DNA from: Novosphingobium barchaimii LL02
Lineage (GTDB): Bacteria > Pseudomonadota > Alphaproteobacteria > Sphingomonadales > Sphingomonadaceae
NCBI RefSeq assembly: GCF_001046635.1
Contig: NZ_KQ130460.1
Coordinates: forward strand, 88,135 to 152,134
DNA length: 64,000 nucleotides
Reading direction: 5' to 3'
The translations under genes were made by a program, and so were the position numbers. Position 1 is the stretch's first letter; each line of letters begins with the position of its first letter. This document shows, in pieces, positions 26,491 through 34,747 of this stretch. The notes beneath the pieces are model-generated. The model was not told the DNA's origin. It saw only the letters and a program-made list of their open reading frames with translations, and did not search any database.

Positions 26491-27858
26491 GTGACGCAGA
26501 CACAGACCATGATGGATACCCCCAAGGCCGCGCCTTCGGGCAAGCTGGACCGCTATTTTTCGCTCACTGCGCGCGGCACCAATGCGCGTACCGAGGTACT
26601 GGCGGGGATGACCACCTTCCTGACCATGGCCTACATCGTGCTGGTCAACCCGGCGATCCTGGGCAGCGCCGGGATGCCGGTCGCTTCAGTGGCGGCGGCG
26701 ACCTGTTTCGCGGCGGCCTTCGCCTCGATCCTGATGGGCTTCGTCGCCAATGTGCCGCTGGCGCTGGCGCCGGGCATGGGCCTGAATGCCTACTTCAGCT
26801 TCACCGTCGTCCAGCAGATGGGCGTGCCCTGGCCGGTGGCGCTGGGCTGCGTGTTTCTTTCGGGCATCGCCTTCCTGGTGCTGACCCTGACCGGCGTGCG
26901 CCAACTCATCGTCTCGGCCATTCCGCAGTACCTCTTCGCAGCGGTGGCGGGTGGTATCGGCCTGTTCATCGGCTTTATCGGCCTCAAAGGCGCGGGCATC
27001 GTGGTCGCCAATCCGGCGACGTTCGTGGCGCTGGGGGACCTGAAAAGTCCCGGCGCGGCTCTGGCGCTGTTCGGCCTCGTCGTGATCGGCGCGCTGAGCG
27101 TGTGGAACGTGCGCGGGGCGATGCTGGTCGGCATCGTCGCCACGACGCTGGTCGGCTGGCTGGCGGGCATGGTCACCGTCAGCCCGGAACCCTATTCGCT
27201 AGCCGCGCTGACGGGAACGGCCTTCCAGCTGGATCTGGGCGGCGTGTTCGGCCTTTCCGGTAAGCAGGGGCTGGGCCTTCTTGAAATCCTCTTCGTGTTC
27301 CTTTTCGTCGACCTGTTCGACAATATCGGAACCCTCGTCGCAGTGACCAAGCGGGCCGGGTTGATGGACGCCCAGGGCCGCATCCCGCGCCTCAACCGCA
27401 TCCTCATCACCGATGCCGCCGCCACCATCGTCGGTTCGATGGCGGGCACTAGCACCGTGACCTCCTATGTGGAGAGCGCGGCGGGCGTGCAGGCGGGCGG
27501 GCGCACCGGCCTTACCGCTATCGTCACCGGGCTGCTGTTTCTGGCGACGATGTTCGTCGCGCCTTATGCGCAGGTGATCCCGCTGGCGGCGACCGCGCCC
27601 GCGCTCATCATCGTCGGCGGACTGATGCTGCTGCCGCTGACCGAAGTGGAATGGGAGGACCCGCTTTCGGCGATCCCGGCGTTCCTGACCGTGGCGATGA
27701 TCCCGCTGACGTTCTCGATCGCCAATGGCCTGGCCTTCGGCATCACCGCCCATGCCATCCTCAAGATCGTGCGCGGCACGATCCGCAAGAGCGACGGTTT
27801 CCTGCTGGTTCTGGCTTTGCTGTTCGTCGCCCGCTTCGTCTGGATGGGAGCCGCCTGA
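26491..27858 (+). CDS. NCS2/AzgA-type purine permease (hypoxanthine/guanine/adenine)
   Basis: A 455-residue inner-membrane transporter with 12-14 helices. The start of the conserved core (LDRYFSLTARGTNARTEVLAGMTTFLTMAYIV), PGMGLNAYFSFTVV, EILFVFLFVDLFDNIGTLVAV (substrate-site Asp/Glu) and AGTSTVTSYVESAAGVQAGGRTGL are all AzgA hallmarks. It imports purine bases with protons. GTG 26491 is a possible start, and ATG 26509 or 26512 would remove 6-7 residues. Its stop shares a base with the start of the nucleosidase gene, tying base release to base uptake. Confidence 0.88.
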   Translation: MTQTQTMMDTPKAAPSGKLDRYFSLTARGTNARTEVLAGMTTFLTMAYIVLVNPAILGSAGMPVASVAAATCFAAAFASILMGFVANVPLALAPGMGLNAYFSFTVVQQMGVPWPVALGCVFLSGIAFLVLTLTGVRQLIVSAIPQYLFAAVAGGIGLFIGFIGLKGAGIVVANPATFVALGDLKSPGAALALFGLVVIGALSVWNVRGAMLVGIVATTLVGWLAGMVTVSPEPYSLAALTGTAFQLDLGGVFGLSGKQGLGLLEILFVFLFVDLFDNIGTLVAVTKRAGLMDAQGRIPRLNRILITDAAATIVGSMAGTSTVTSYVESAAGVQAGGRTGLTAIVTGLLFLATMFVAPYAQVIPLAATAPALIIVGGLMLLPLTEVEWEDPLSAIPAFLTVAMIPLTFSIANGLAFGITAHAILKIVRGTIRKSDGFLLVLALLFVARFVWMGAA

Positions 27859-28808
27859 TGCTGAAATACGCCCTGACCGCTTCTTGCACCCTGGCCGCAG
27901 CCTGCACCCTGGCTGCCGCTCCGGCGCTGGCCGACGAAAGGCTGGACATCACGCCGCGCACCTTGGTGATGACCGCTTATCAGCCCGAATGGAACGCGCT
28001 GGTGCATGCCGTGACGGCGCCTAAGGAATACCGGATCAACGGCATGACTTACCTGACCGGGACGCTGGAGGGTAAGCCGATCCTGCTGATGCAGAGCGGC
28101 GTGTCGATGGTGAACGCGGCGATGAACACGCAGCTTGTGATCGACAGGTTCACCGTCAAGCGCATCGTCTTTTCCGGCATCGCCGGCGGGGTCGACCCCG
28201 GCCTTTCCATCGGCGACGTGATCGTGCTGGAGGACTGGGGCCAGTACCTGGAAGTCAACTTTGCGCGAAAGGCGGGCAAGAAGGGTTGGAAATCGCCCGA
28301 GGCGGTGGCTCCCGAGGCGCCGGGCAACTGGAACTTCATCTTCCCGCGCGGAGTGACCGTCGCCAATGCCGCCGCGCCGCCGCAGCGCATCTTCAAGTTC
28401 CCGATGGACGCAGGCCTGCTGGACCTTGCCCGCAAGGTCGCGCCCACTGTGGACATGGAACGCTGCGTGCCGCCATCGCCCACGCAGCTTCCCGACACCG
28501 AACTGTGCCTGAAGAAGGCGCCCAAGGTCGTCGTCGGCGGCACCGGCGTCAGCGCGGGCGTCTATGCGGACAACGCCGAATTCCGCGAATACCTCTTCAA
28601 GGCCTGGCACGCCCGCGTGCTCGACATGGAGAGCGGCGCGGTGGCGCAGGTCGCCTATGCCAACCAGGTGCCGACGATTGTGTTCCGCTCGCTTTCCGAC
28701 CTTGCCGGCGGTGACAGGCACAAGAACATGGAAGACACCTACGAGCATCTTGCCGCTGTGAATTCCGCCCATGTGGTGCGCGCATTCGTCGCCGCGCTTC
28801 CCGATTAA
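27858..28808 (+). CDS. Secreted purine nucleosidase, MTA/SAH-nucleosidase (PNP/UDP) fold
   Basis: A 316-residue protein with a signal peptide (TLAAACTLAAAPALADE; an 11-residue stretch is internally duplicated in the DNA). The mature domain belongs to the PNP/UDP phosphorylase superfamily: VMTAYQPEWNALVHAV, FSGIAGGVDPGLSIGDVIV, GTGVSAGVYAD, LDMESGAVAQVA (catalytic Met-Glu ribose-binding motif) and RSLSDLAGGD with the purine-contacting Asp. It should split purine nucleosides to base and sugar in the periplasm. ATG 27858 follows TGATG coupling with the permease. Hydrolase versus phosphorylase is not settled, though a periplasmic site favours hydrolysis. Confidence 0.8.
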   Translation: MLKYALTASCTLAAACTLAAAPALADERLDITPRTLVMTAYQPEWNALVHAVTAPKEYRINGMTYLTGTLEGKPILLMQSGVSMVNAAMNTQLVIDRFTVKRIVFSGIAGGVDPGLSIGDVIVLEDWGQYLEVNFARKAGKKGWKSPEAVAPEAPGNWNFIFPRGVTVANAAAPPQRIFKFPMDAGLLDLARKVAPTVDMERCVPPSPTQLPDTELCLKKAPKVVVGGTGVSAGVYADNAEFREYLFKAWHARVLDMESGAVAQVAYANQVPTIVFRSLSDLAGGDRHKNMEDTYEHLAAVNSAHVVRAFVAALPD

Positions 28809-28818
28809 GGCCGCCGGA

Positions 28819-30396
28819 ATGAAAACCGTAACCGCCGAACACGGTATCGTCACCGCGCCGCACTACCTTGCGGCGCAGGCCGGGCGCGATGTGCTGGCCG
28901 ATGGCGGCAATGCCGTCGAAGCCTGCGTAGCGGTGGCGGCGACGCTGGCTGTCGTCTATCCGCATATGACCGGGATCGGCGGCGACGGATTCTGGCTGAT
29001 CCGCGAGCCGGACAGGCGCGTCCATTCGGTCCATGGCTGCGGCGGGTCGGCCGCCAAGGCGGACCTTTCGCTCTACGCGGGGCTTGCCGCAGTGCCGACG
29101 CGGGGGCCCTTGGCGGCGAATACGGTTGCGGGCACCATCTCGGGCTGGGCAGCTGCGCTTGCGGGGGACGGCTGCACTTTGCCGCTGGACCGTCTGCTGC
29201 GCGATGCGATCCATCATGCCGAACTGGGCGTGTCGGTGACGGCGGGCGGTGCGGGCATAGCGGCGGCCAAGGGCGGCGAACTGCGCGGCCAGCCTGGCGC
29301 CTATGCGCAGGTGTTCGAGCCTGAGGGCAAGCCGCTTACCGAAGGCGACGTGCTGCTCCAGCCGCTGCTGGCGCAAACCTTTCGCAAGCTGGCGGCGAAC
29401 GGCCTTGACGATTATTACCGCGGCGAACTGGCGCAGCTGATCGCGCATGACCTTGCCGCGCTGGGCAGTCCGGTGTCGCTGGCGGACCTCAATGCCCATG
29501 CCGCCAGCCGCCCTGATCCGCTGCATACCGCCATCACCGGCGCGGCGCTCTACAATGCAACCCCGCCGACGCAGGGCTTTGCCGCGCTGATGATCCTGGC
29601 GCTGTTCGACCGTCTCAAAGCCGATGCGCCGGACAGTTTCGATCATGTCCACGGCCTGATCGAGGCGACCAAGCAGGCGTTCCTGCTGCGCGACGTCCAT
29701 GTCGGTGATCCGGCCTATACCGACTTCGATTTTCAGGCCTTGCTGTCCGACTTGGCCGCGCTGGACGAGCTGGCTTCTCGCATCGATCCGGCAAAAGCGC
29801 TTCCCTGGCCGCAGCCTCCGCAGTGGGGTGATACCTGCTGGTTCGGCGCGGCGGACAGCGAGGGCAGGGTGGTGTCCTGCATCCAGTCCACCTACTTCGA
29901 GTTCGGCTCCGGGCTGGTCCTGCCGCAGACCGGTATCACCTGGCAGAACCGGGGCAGTTCGTTCCGCCTTTCGGAAGGTGGTTGGAATGCGCTGAAGCCG
30001 GGCCGCAAGCCTTTCCACACGCTCAATCCGGCGCTGGCCGTGTTCGAGGATGGCCGCATCATGGCCTATGGCACCATGGGCGGAGAGGGGCAGCCGCAGA
30101 CGCAGGCCGCCCTGTTCAGCCGCTACGCCCGCTTCGGGGTGGACCTGCAGGAGGCCATCAGCGCCCCGCGCTGGCTGCTGGGCCGCACCTGGGGGGAACA
30201 ATCGACCACGCTCAAGCTGGAGGACGGCTTCGACGAGGGGCTTTATGCGGCCCTTGCCGAGGCTGGCCACGACGTCGAGCGCGTGGGTCCGCTGACGGCG
30301 ACGATGGGCCATGCGGGCGCCTTGGTGCGCCTTGCGGGCGGCGGATTCGAAGGCGCTACCGATCCGCGCAGCGACGGGGGCGTGCTGGGATGGTGA
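28819..30396 (+). CDS. hpxW: Gamma-glutamyltransferase-family protein, probable oxamate amidohydrolase HpxW
   Basis: A 525-residue Ntn-hydrolase of the gamma-glutamyltransferase family. The N-terminal part has GGNAVEACVAVAATLAVVYPHMTGIGGDGFWL. The expected self-cleavage site is GDTCWFGAADSEG, where the Thr would become the N-terminal nucleophile of the small subunit. GTMGGEGQPQTQ occupies the usual oxyanion/substrate region. There is no signal peptide, unlike glutathione-degrading GGT, which fits a cytosolic catabolic enzyme. In Klebsiella the family member HpxW converts oxamate to oxalate in urate degradation. With HpxX, HpxY and HpxZ homologues in the same operon that role is the best assignment here. 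Confidence 0.78.
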   Translation: MKTVTAEHGIVTAPHYLAAQAGRDVLADGGNAVEACVAVAATLAVVYPHMTGIGGDGFWLIREPDRRVHSVHGCGGSAAKADLSLYAGLAAVPTRGPLAANTVAGTISGWAAALAGDGCTLPLDRLLRDAIHHAELGVSVTAGGAGIAAAKGGELRGQPGAYAQVFEPEGKPLTEGDVLLQPLLAQTFRKLAANGLDDYYRGELAQLIAHDLAALGSPVSLADLNAHAASRPDPLHTAITGAALYNATPPTQGFAALMILALFDRLKADAPDSFDHVHGLIEATKQAFLLRDVHVGDPAYTDFDFQALLSDLAALDELASRIDPAKALPWPQPPQWGDTCWFGAADSEGRVVSCIQSTYFEFGSGLVLPQTGITWQNRGSSFRLSEGGWNALKPGRKPFHTLNPALAVFEDGRIMAYGTMGGEGQPQTQAALFSRYARFGVDLQEAISAPRWLLGRTWGEQSTTLKLEDGFDEGLYAALAEAGHDVERVGPLTATMGHAGALVRLAGGGFEGATDPRSDGGVLGW

Positions 30397-30430
30397 CATT
30401 CAGGCTGATGGCGGTGCTGTGCGGTCGTGC

Positions 30431-30532
30431 CTTCAACAGGCTCAGCCTGATCCGGGTTGGGAGGACACCTTTCTCGACTTTGTTCAAGCGGAACACCGCC
30501 CCACCAACCCCGCTCAGGCTGAGCTTGTCGAT
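30431..30532. repeat. Degenerate copy of the CTTCGACAGGCTCAGCCTGA palindrome
   Basis: CTTCAACAGGCTCAGCCTGA (30431-30450) and CGCTCAGGCTGAGCTTGTCG (30511-30530) are inverted arms separated by about 60 bases. The same arms occur almost intact at 45596-45675. The element fills the gap between hpxW and the allantoate amidohydrolase gene inside the operon. Confidence 0.65.
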
Positions 30533-30556
30533 GCCCCCGCACGCAGGCGCCCGGCC

Positions 30557-31804
30557 ATGATCGCAGCAAACCTCCCCCCCGGCGGCGCACGCGCCGTTTC
30601 ACGCTGCGATGCGCTTGGCGCCGCGCCTTATTCCGACATGGAAGGCGGGCTGTTTCGTGGCTATCTGACGCCCGCCTACGCCGCCTCTCAGGTGGCATTG
30701 GCCGCGTGGATGGAAGCAGCCGGTATGACCGTGCGCCGGGATGCCGCCGCCAACCTCATCGGCCGCTATGACGGCCGCCTTGCCGATGCGCCGGCGCTCG
30801 TGATCGGCAGTCATCTCGATTCGGTCCGCGATGCCGGTTTCTATGACGGTCCGCTTGGCGTGATGCTGGGGATCGAGGCGGTCGCTGCGCTGCATGAGCA
30901 GGGCAGAAGAATGCCGTTCCCGATCGAGGTCTATGCTTTCGGGGATGAGGAAGGTTCGCGCTTTCCCGCCGCAATGCTGACCACGCGCGCGGTTGCCGGA
31001 ACGCTGGACGCTGCCGCGCTGGACGTAGCCGACGCCGAGGGCATAACCCTCGCGCAGGCGCTGCCCGGTTCGGCGGAGTATCTCGACGCCCGCCGCGAAC
31101 CTGCCGCCACGCTGGCCTACCTCGAAGCACATATCGAGCAAGGGCCGGTGCTGGAGGCGGACGGCCTCGCAGTCGGCACCGTCACCGGCATCGCCGCGCA
31201 GCTGCGTTACGCCGTCACCGTCAAGGGTATGGCGGGCCACGCCGGCACGACCGCGATGCGCCTGCGCCGCGATCCTCTGGCCGGGGCCGCCGCCATGATC
31301 CTCGCCGTCGAGCAGCTTGCGCGGGGGGACAATTCAGATGTCGTGGCCACGGTCGGCACGATCGAGGCGCTGCCCGGCGCGGCCAATGTCATTCCGGGGG
31401 AAGTCCGCTTCACCATCGACGTGCGCTCAGGCTCGGAAACCCGGCGCAACGGCATGGCTGAGGCGATCCTTGCCCGCCTGCGCGAGATTGCCGAAGCGCG
31501 CGCGCTGGACCTTGGCACGGTGCTGGTCCACGATCTTGCCGCCAGCCCCTGTGCACCCGCGCTGATGGACCTGATGGACGAGGCGCTCGTCGCTGCCGGG
31601 CAGCCGGTGCGCCGGCTCGTCTCGGGCGCCGGGCATGATGCAATGGTCATGGCTTCGCTGTGCCCTACCGCCATGCTGTTCATCCGTTGCACCGGCGGCG
31701 TGAGCCACAACCCTGCCGAACATGTCGAGCCTGCCGATGTCGAAATCGCGCTTCAGGTCATGCTCGGTTTCATAGATCGCCTTGGAGATTCATTTGCCGC
31801 CTGA
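30557..31804 (+). CDS. Allantoate amidohydrolase (M20 family; AllC/HpxK type)
   Basis: A 415-residue binuclear metalloenzyme. Metal ligands are visible in GSHLDSVRDAGFYDGPLGVM (His, Asp), FGDEEGSRFPA (Glu pair), AHIEQGPVLE (His) and GVSHNPAEHV (terminal His); GMAGHAGTTAMRLRRDPL lies at the dimerisation domain. It belongs to the allantoate/N-carbamoyl-amino-acid amidohydrolase group and should convert allantoate to (S)-ureidoglycine, CO2 and ammonia. ATG 30557 excludes an upstream open frame that runs through the palindromic repeat. The aminotransferase that uses ureidoglycine begins inside its 3' end. Confidence 0.87.
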   Translation: MIAANLPPGGARAVSRCDALGAAPYSDMEGGLFRGYLTPAYAASQVALAAWMEAAGMTVRRDAAANLIGRYDGRLADAPALVIGSHLDSVRDAGFYDGPLGVMLGIEAVAALHEQGRRMPFPIEVYAFGDEEGSRFPAAMLTTRAVAGTLDAAALDVADAEGITLAQALPGSAEYLDARREPAATLAYLEAHIEQGPVLEADGLAVGTVTGIAAQLRYAVTVKGMAGHAGTTAMRLRRDPLAGAAAMILAVEQLARGDNSDVVATVGTIEALPGAANVIPGEVRFTIDVRSGSETRRNGMAEAILARLREIAEARALDLGTVLVHDLAASPCAPALMDLMDEALVAAGQPVRRLVSGAGHDAMVMASLCPTAMLFIRCTGGVSHNPAEHVEPADVEIALQVMLGFIDRLGDSFAA

Positions 31805-33050
31805 ACTGGACCCCCTCGCACTCGGCCAGATGCTGTTTGGCGAGATCGACCCGCCGCAGCGCCTGCTGATGGGCCCTGGCCCGATCAACGCCCACCCGCG
31901 CGTGCTGCGCGCGATGAGCGCGGACCTGCTGGGTCAGTTCGATCCCGAGATGACCGGGTTCATGAACCAGGTCATGGCGCTTTACCGCCCGATCTTCGGC
32001 ACTCAGAACAAGTGGACGATGCTGGTCGACGGCACTGCCCGCGCCGGGATCGAGGCGGCGCTGGTCAGCCTCGTTTCGCCCGGCGACGTTGTGCTGGTGG
32101 TGAACTTCGGCCGCTTCGGCCTGCTCCTGACCGAAATTCTCCAGCGCATCGGCGCGGTGATCGAGACGGTCGAGGCGCCGTGGGGCGAGGTGGTCCCGCT
32201 GGAACGGATCGAGGCGGCCATCGCCCGCGCCCACCCCAAGGTCGTCGCCACCATTCACGGCGATACCTCGACCACCATGGCACAGCCGCTGGAAGGCTTC
32301 GGCGCATTGTGCCGGGCGGCGGGCGCGCTTTCCTACGTCGATGCGACCGCGACCATCGGCGGCATGGAACTGGCCGCAGACCGCTGGGACGTGGACGTGG
32401 TGACGGGCGGCTTGCAAAAGTGCCTCGGCGGGCCTTCCGGCTCGGCGCCGATCACCATTTCGGACCGGGCGGCCGAGCATATCGGCAAGCGCCGTCACGT
32501 CGAGCAAGGCATCCGGGGCGCCGATACCATCGACGGGCAGGGGCCGCGCATCCGCTCCAACTATTTCGACCTCGCCATGATCATGGATTACTGGTCGGAC
32601 AAGCGCCTCAACCACCACACCGAGGCGACCTCGATGCTCTACGCCGCGCGCGAATGCGCCCGCATCGTGCTGGGCGAGGGGCTTGAGGCCCGGTATGCCC
32701 GCCATGCCTCGGCGGGCCGCGCGATGACGGCGGGCCTGCGGGCGATGGGCCTCACCGTGTTTGGCGACGACCGTTACCGCATGACCAATGTGACCGGCGT
32801 CTACACCCCCGACGGCGTCGATGGCGAGGCGGTGCGGATGGCCATGCGCGAACTGTTCGAGATCGAGATCGGCACCGCTTTCGGCCCGCTTCAGGGCAAG
32901 GTCTGGCGGCTTGGCGCGATGGGTTACAACGCGATGAAGCACAAAGTGCTGCTGACGCTGGCGGCGCTGGAATCGTGCCTGCGCATGGAAGGCTTCGCGC
33001 TTCCCCTGGGCGAGGCGGTTCCGGCGGCGATGCAGGCCTGGGACGCATGA
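31794..33050 (+). CDS. pucG: (S)-ureidoglycine:glyoxylate aminotransferase (PucG/HpxJ type)
   Basis: A ~418-residue class V PLP aminotransferase. RLLMGPGPINAHPRVLRAM and GTARAGIEAALVSLVSPGD lie at the N-terminus, VDATATIGGMELAADRWDVD contains the cofactor Asp, and VTGGLQKCLGGPSGSAPI has the PLP-binding Lys. SNYFDLAMIMDYW is typical of PucG, which makes oxalurate and glycine from ureidoglycine and glyoxylate. No ATG fits: TTG 31794, six bases after GGAG (31784-31787), is preferred, with TTG 31782 as alternative. The gene overlaps its upstream neighbour by 11 bases. Serine/alanine-glyoxylate transaminase is the main alternative, made unlikely by context. Confidence 0.85.
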   Translation: MPPELDPLALGQMLFGEIDPPQRLLMGPGPINAHPRVLRAMSADLLGQFDPEMTGFMNQVMALYRPIFGTQNKWTMLVDGTARAGIEAALVSLVSPGDVVLVVNFGRFGLLLTEILQRIGAVIETVEAPWGEVVPLERIEAAIARAHPKVVATIHGDTSTTMAQPLEGFGALCRAAGALSYVDATATIGGMELAADRWDVDVVTGGLQKCLGGPSGSAPITISDRAAEHIGKRRHVEQGIRGADTIDGQGPRIRSNYFDLAMIMDYWSDKRLNHHTEATSMLYAARECARIVLGEGLEARYARHASAGRAMTAGLRAMGLTVFGDDRYRMTNVTGVYTPDGVDGEAVRMAMRELFEIEIGTAFGPLQGKVWRLGAMGYNAMKHKVLLTLAALESCLRMEGFALPLGEAVPAAMQAWDA

Positions 33051-33940
33051 GCGTGACCCGCGACCTTATTGGCTATGGCCAGAACCCGCCTGACGCGCAG
33101 TGGCCGGGCGGTGCACGCGTGGCCGTGCAGTTCGTCATCAACTATGAGGAAGGCGCGGAAAACTCCGTCCTCAATGGCGACAAGGGTTCGGAGGCTTTCC
33201 TGTCCGAGATGGTCGGCGCGGGCAGCCACCCGGACCGGGCGATGGCAATGGAGAGCCTCTACGAATACGGCAGCCGCGCCGGCTTCTGGCGCCTCCACCG
33301 CCTGTTCACCGAGCGCGGCCTTCCCGTGACCGTCTTCGGCGTGGCAAAGGCCATGGAGATGAACCCTGAAGCCGTCGCAGAGATGCTGGCCGCCGATTGG
33401 GAAATCGCCAGCCACGGCCTGCGCTGGATCGACTATCAGTACGTGGCCGAGCATGTGGAACGCGCTCATATCGCCGAAGCCATCACCCTGCACAAAAAGC
33501 TCACCGGCCAGCGCCCGCTCGGCTGGTATCAGGGCCGGACCTCGCCCAACACCGCGCGGCTGGTGGCCGAGGAGGGCGGTTTCGCCTATGACGCCGACAG
33601 CTACGCCGACGACTTGCCTTATTGGGACACGCGATTTGGGAAACCGCAGTTGATCGTGCCCTACACGCTCGACGTGAACGACATGAAGATGGTCGCGCTC
33701 AACGGCTTCACCGAGGGCGAGCAGTTCTTTCGCCACATGCGCGATACGTTCGATCAATTGCGCGAGGAGGGCGGGCGGATGATGTCCATCGGCCTGCACG
33801 CCCGGATTGCCGGAAAGCCCGGACGTGCCCGCTGGCTGGCGCGTTTCCTCGACCATGTGATCGCCAGCGGCGATGCGTGGACGGCGCGCCGCATCGACAT
33901 TGCCCGTCACTGGCAGGAAGTGCACCCTTATGCAGATTAA
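33047..33940 (+). CDS. puuE: Metal-independent allantoinase (PuuE type)
   Basis: A 297-residue member of the polysaccharide-deacetylase-like carbohydrate esterase 4 family. VAVQFVINYEEGAENSVLNGD, EYGSRAGFWRLHRLFTERGLPVTVF, EIASHGLRWIDYQYV and GWYQGRTSPNTARLV are the PuuE signature blocks; DADSYADDLPYW and SIGLHARIAGKPGRA follow. PuuE opens the hydantoin ring of allantoin to allantoate. The length equals characterised PuuE (about 300). ATG 33047 overlaps the aminotransferase stop by ATGA; the next gene starts 11 bases before its stop. Confidence 0.93.
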   Translation: MSVTRDLIGYGQNPPDAQWPGGARVAVQFVINYEEGAENSVLNGDKGSEAFLSEMVGAGSHPDRAMAMESLYEYGSRAGFWRLHRLFTERGLPVTVFGVAKAMEMNPEAVAEMLAADWEIASHGLRWIDYQYVAEHVERAHIAEAITLHKKLTGQRPLGWYQGRTSPNTARLVAEEGGFAYDADSYADDLPYWDTRFGKPQLIVPYTLDVNDMKMVALNGFTEGEQFFRHMRDTFDQLREEGGRMMSIGLHARIAGKPGRARWLARFLDHVIASGDAWTARRIDIARHWQEVHPYAD

Positions 33941-34310
33941 TGATCCGGTACTGCTCGCCGAAGTGACCCACGCTTTCCATTCCTACGAACTGGCGCTGAT
34001 GGCGGATGACGTGGCCGCGATGGACGCACTGTTCCACAATGCACCCACCACCAACCGCTACGGCGTGGGCGAAGTGCTCTATGGCATCGAGGAAATCCGC
34101 GAATTTCGCAAAGGGCGCGGCGGCTCTCCCCAGCGTAGGATCGGGCGCCTGGCGATCACCGTTTACGGCGACAGCTTCGCCACCGCCGATGCCGAATTCT
34201 TCCGCGAAGGTTCTGACCGGCGTGGCCGTCAGACGCAATCCTGGGTGAAGTTCGCGAGCGGCTGGAAGGTCGTCTCCGCCCATGTCAGCCTTGAGGGGAC
34301 AACCTCATGA
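33930..34310 (+). CDS. hpxZ: HpxZ-like protein (DUF3225, SnoaL-like fold)
   Basis: A 126-residue protein beginning MQINDPVLLAEVTHAFHSYELALMADDVAAMDALF, with NRYGVGEVLYGIEEIREFRKGR and a C-terminal QTQSWVKFASGWKVVSAHVSL. This is the DUF3225/HpxZ pattern of a small NTF2-like cone fold. HpxZ is encoded with HpxWXY in the Klebsiella oxalurate operon; its biochemical function is not established. It is coupled to puuE and uraD by overlaps on both sides. ATG 33930 was chosen for homology. Confidence 0.8.
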   Translation: MQINDPVLLAEVTHAFHSYELALMADDVAAMDALFHNAPTTNRYGVGEVLYGIEEIREFRKGRGGSPQRRIGRLAITVYGDSFATADAEFFREGSDRRGRQTQSWVKFASGWKVVSAHVSLEGTTS

Positions 34311-34747
34311 CCGCCCTGTTCGAGCACAGCCCCTGGGTTGAGGAACGCGCCGATGCGCGGCCCTCAAGCGGGGACCGTCATGCAGACCTGATGACCGTGA
34401 TGTATGCGGCCAGCGCAGAGGAGCAGCTCGCACTGATCCGCGCTCACCCCGAACTCGCTGGCAAGGCTGCGATCGACAAGACCCTGACCGATGCAAGCAG
34501 TGCCGAACAGGCCAGCGCCGGGCTGGACCGGCTGACGCCGCAGGAATTCGACCAGTTCCATGTCCTGAACGGAGCTTACCGCGACAAGTTCGGCTTTCCC
34601 TTCATCATCTGCGTGCGCCTGACCGACAAGGCGGGTATTCTCAGCGCCATGGAACGCCGCCTCGGGAACGCGCGCGAGGCGGAAATCGAGACTGCGCTCG
34701 GACAGATCGGCGAGATAGTGCGCTTGCGGCTGGAAGATGCGAAATGA
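34307..34747 (+). CDS. uraD: OHCU decarboxylase UraD
   Basis: A 146-residue 2-oxo-4-hydroxy-4-carboxy-5-ureidoimidazoline decarboxylase, giving (S)-allantoin. FEHSPWVEERA, IRAHPELAGKAA (catalytic His47) and FDQFHVLNGAYRDKFGFPFIICV (conserved Asn, Arg and Phe) are intact. The protein starts only six residues before FEHSPW, whereas most UraD proteins have about 15-20 residues more, ending in an F-x-x-L-G-G motif. The frame is closed by TGA at 34292, so the short N-terminus is real or reflects loss of an upstream start. Confidence 0.87.
   Translation: MTALFEHSPWVEERADARPSSGDRHADLMTVMYAASAEEQLALIRAHPELAGKAAIDKTLTDASSAEQASAGLDRLTPQEFDQFHVLNGAYRDKFGFPFIICVRLTDKAGILSAMERRLGNAREAEIETALGQIGEIVRLRLEDAK

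Noticed and set aside
28819-30396. Glutathione gamma-glutamyltranspeptidase
   Set aside because: No signal peptide, and the gene lies between purine catabolic genes with HpxX, HpxY and HpxZ homologues; oxamate amidohydrolase fits better.
28597-30399. 600-codon minus-strand frame opposite the GGT-family gene
   Set aside because: Low-complexity Arg/Gly/Ala translation without motifs; the plus-strand gene is supported by homology and operon context.
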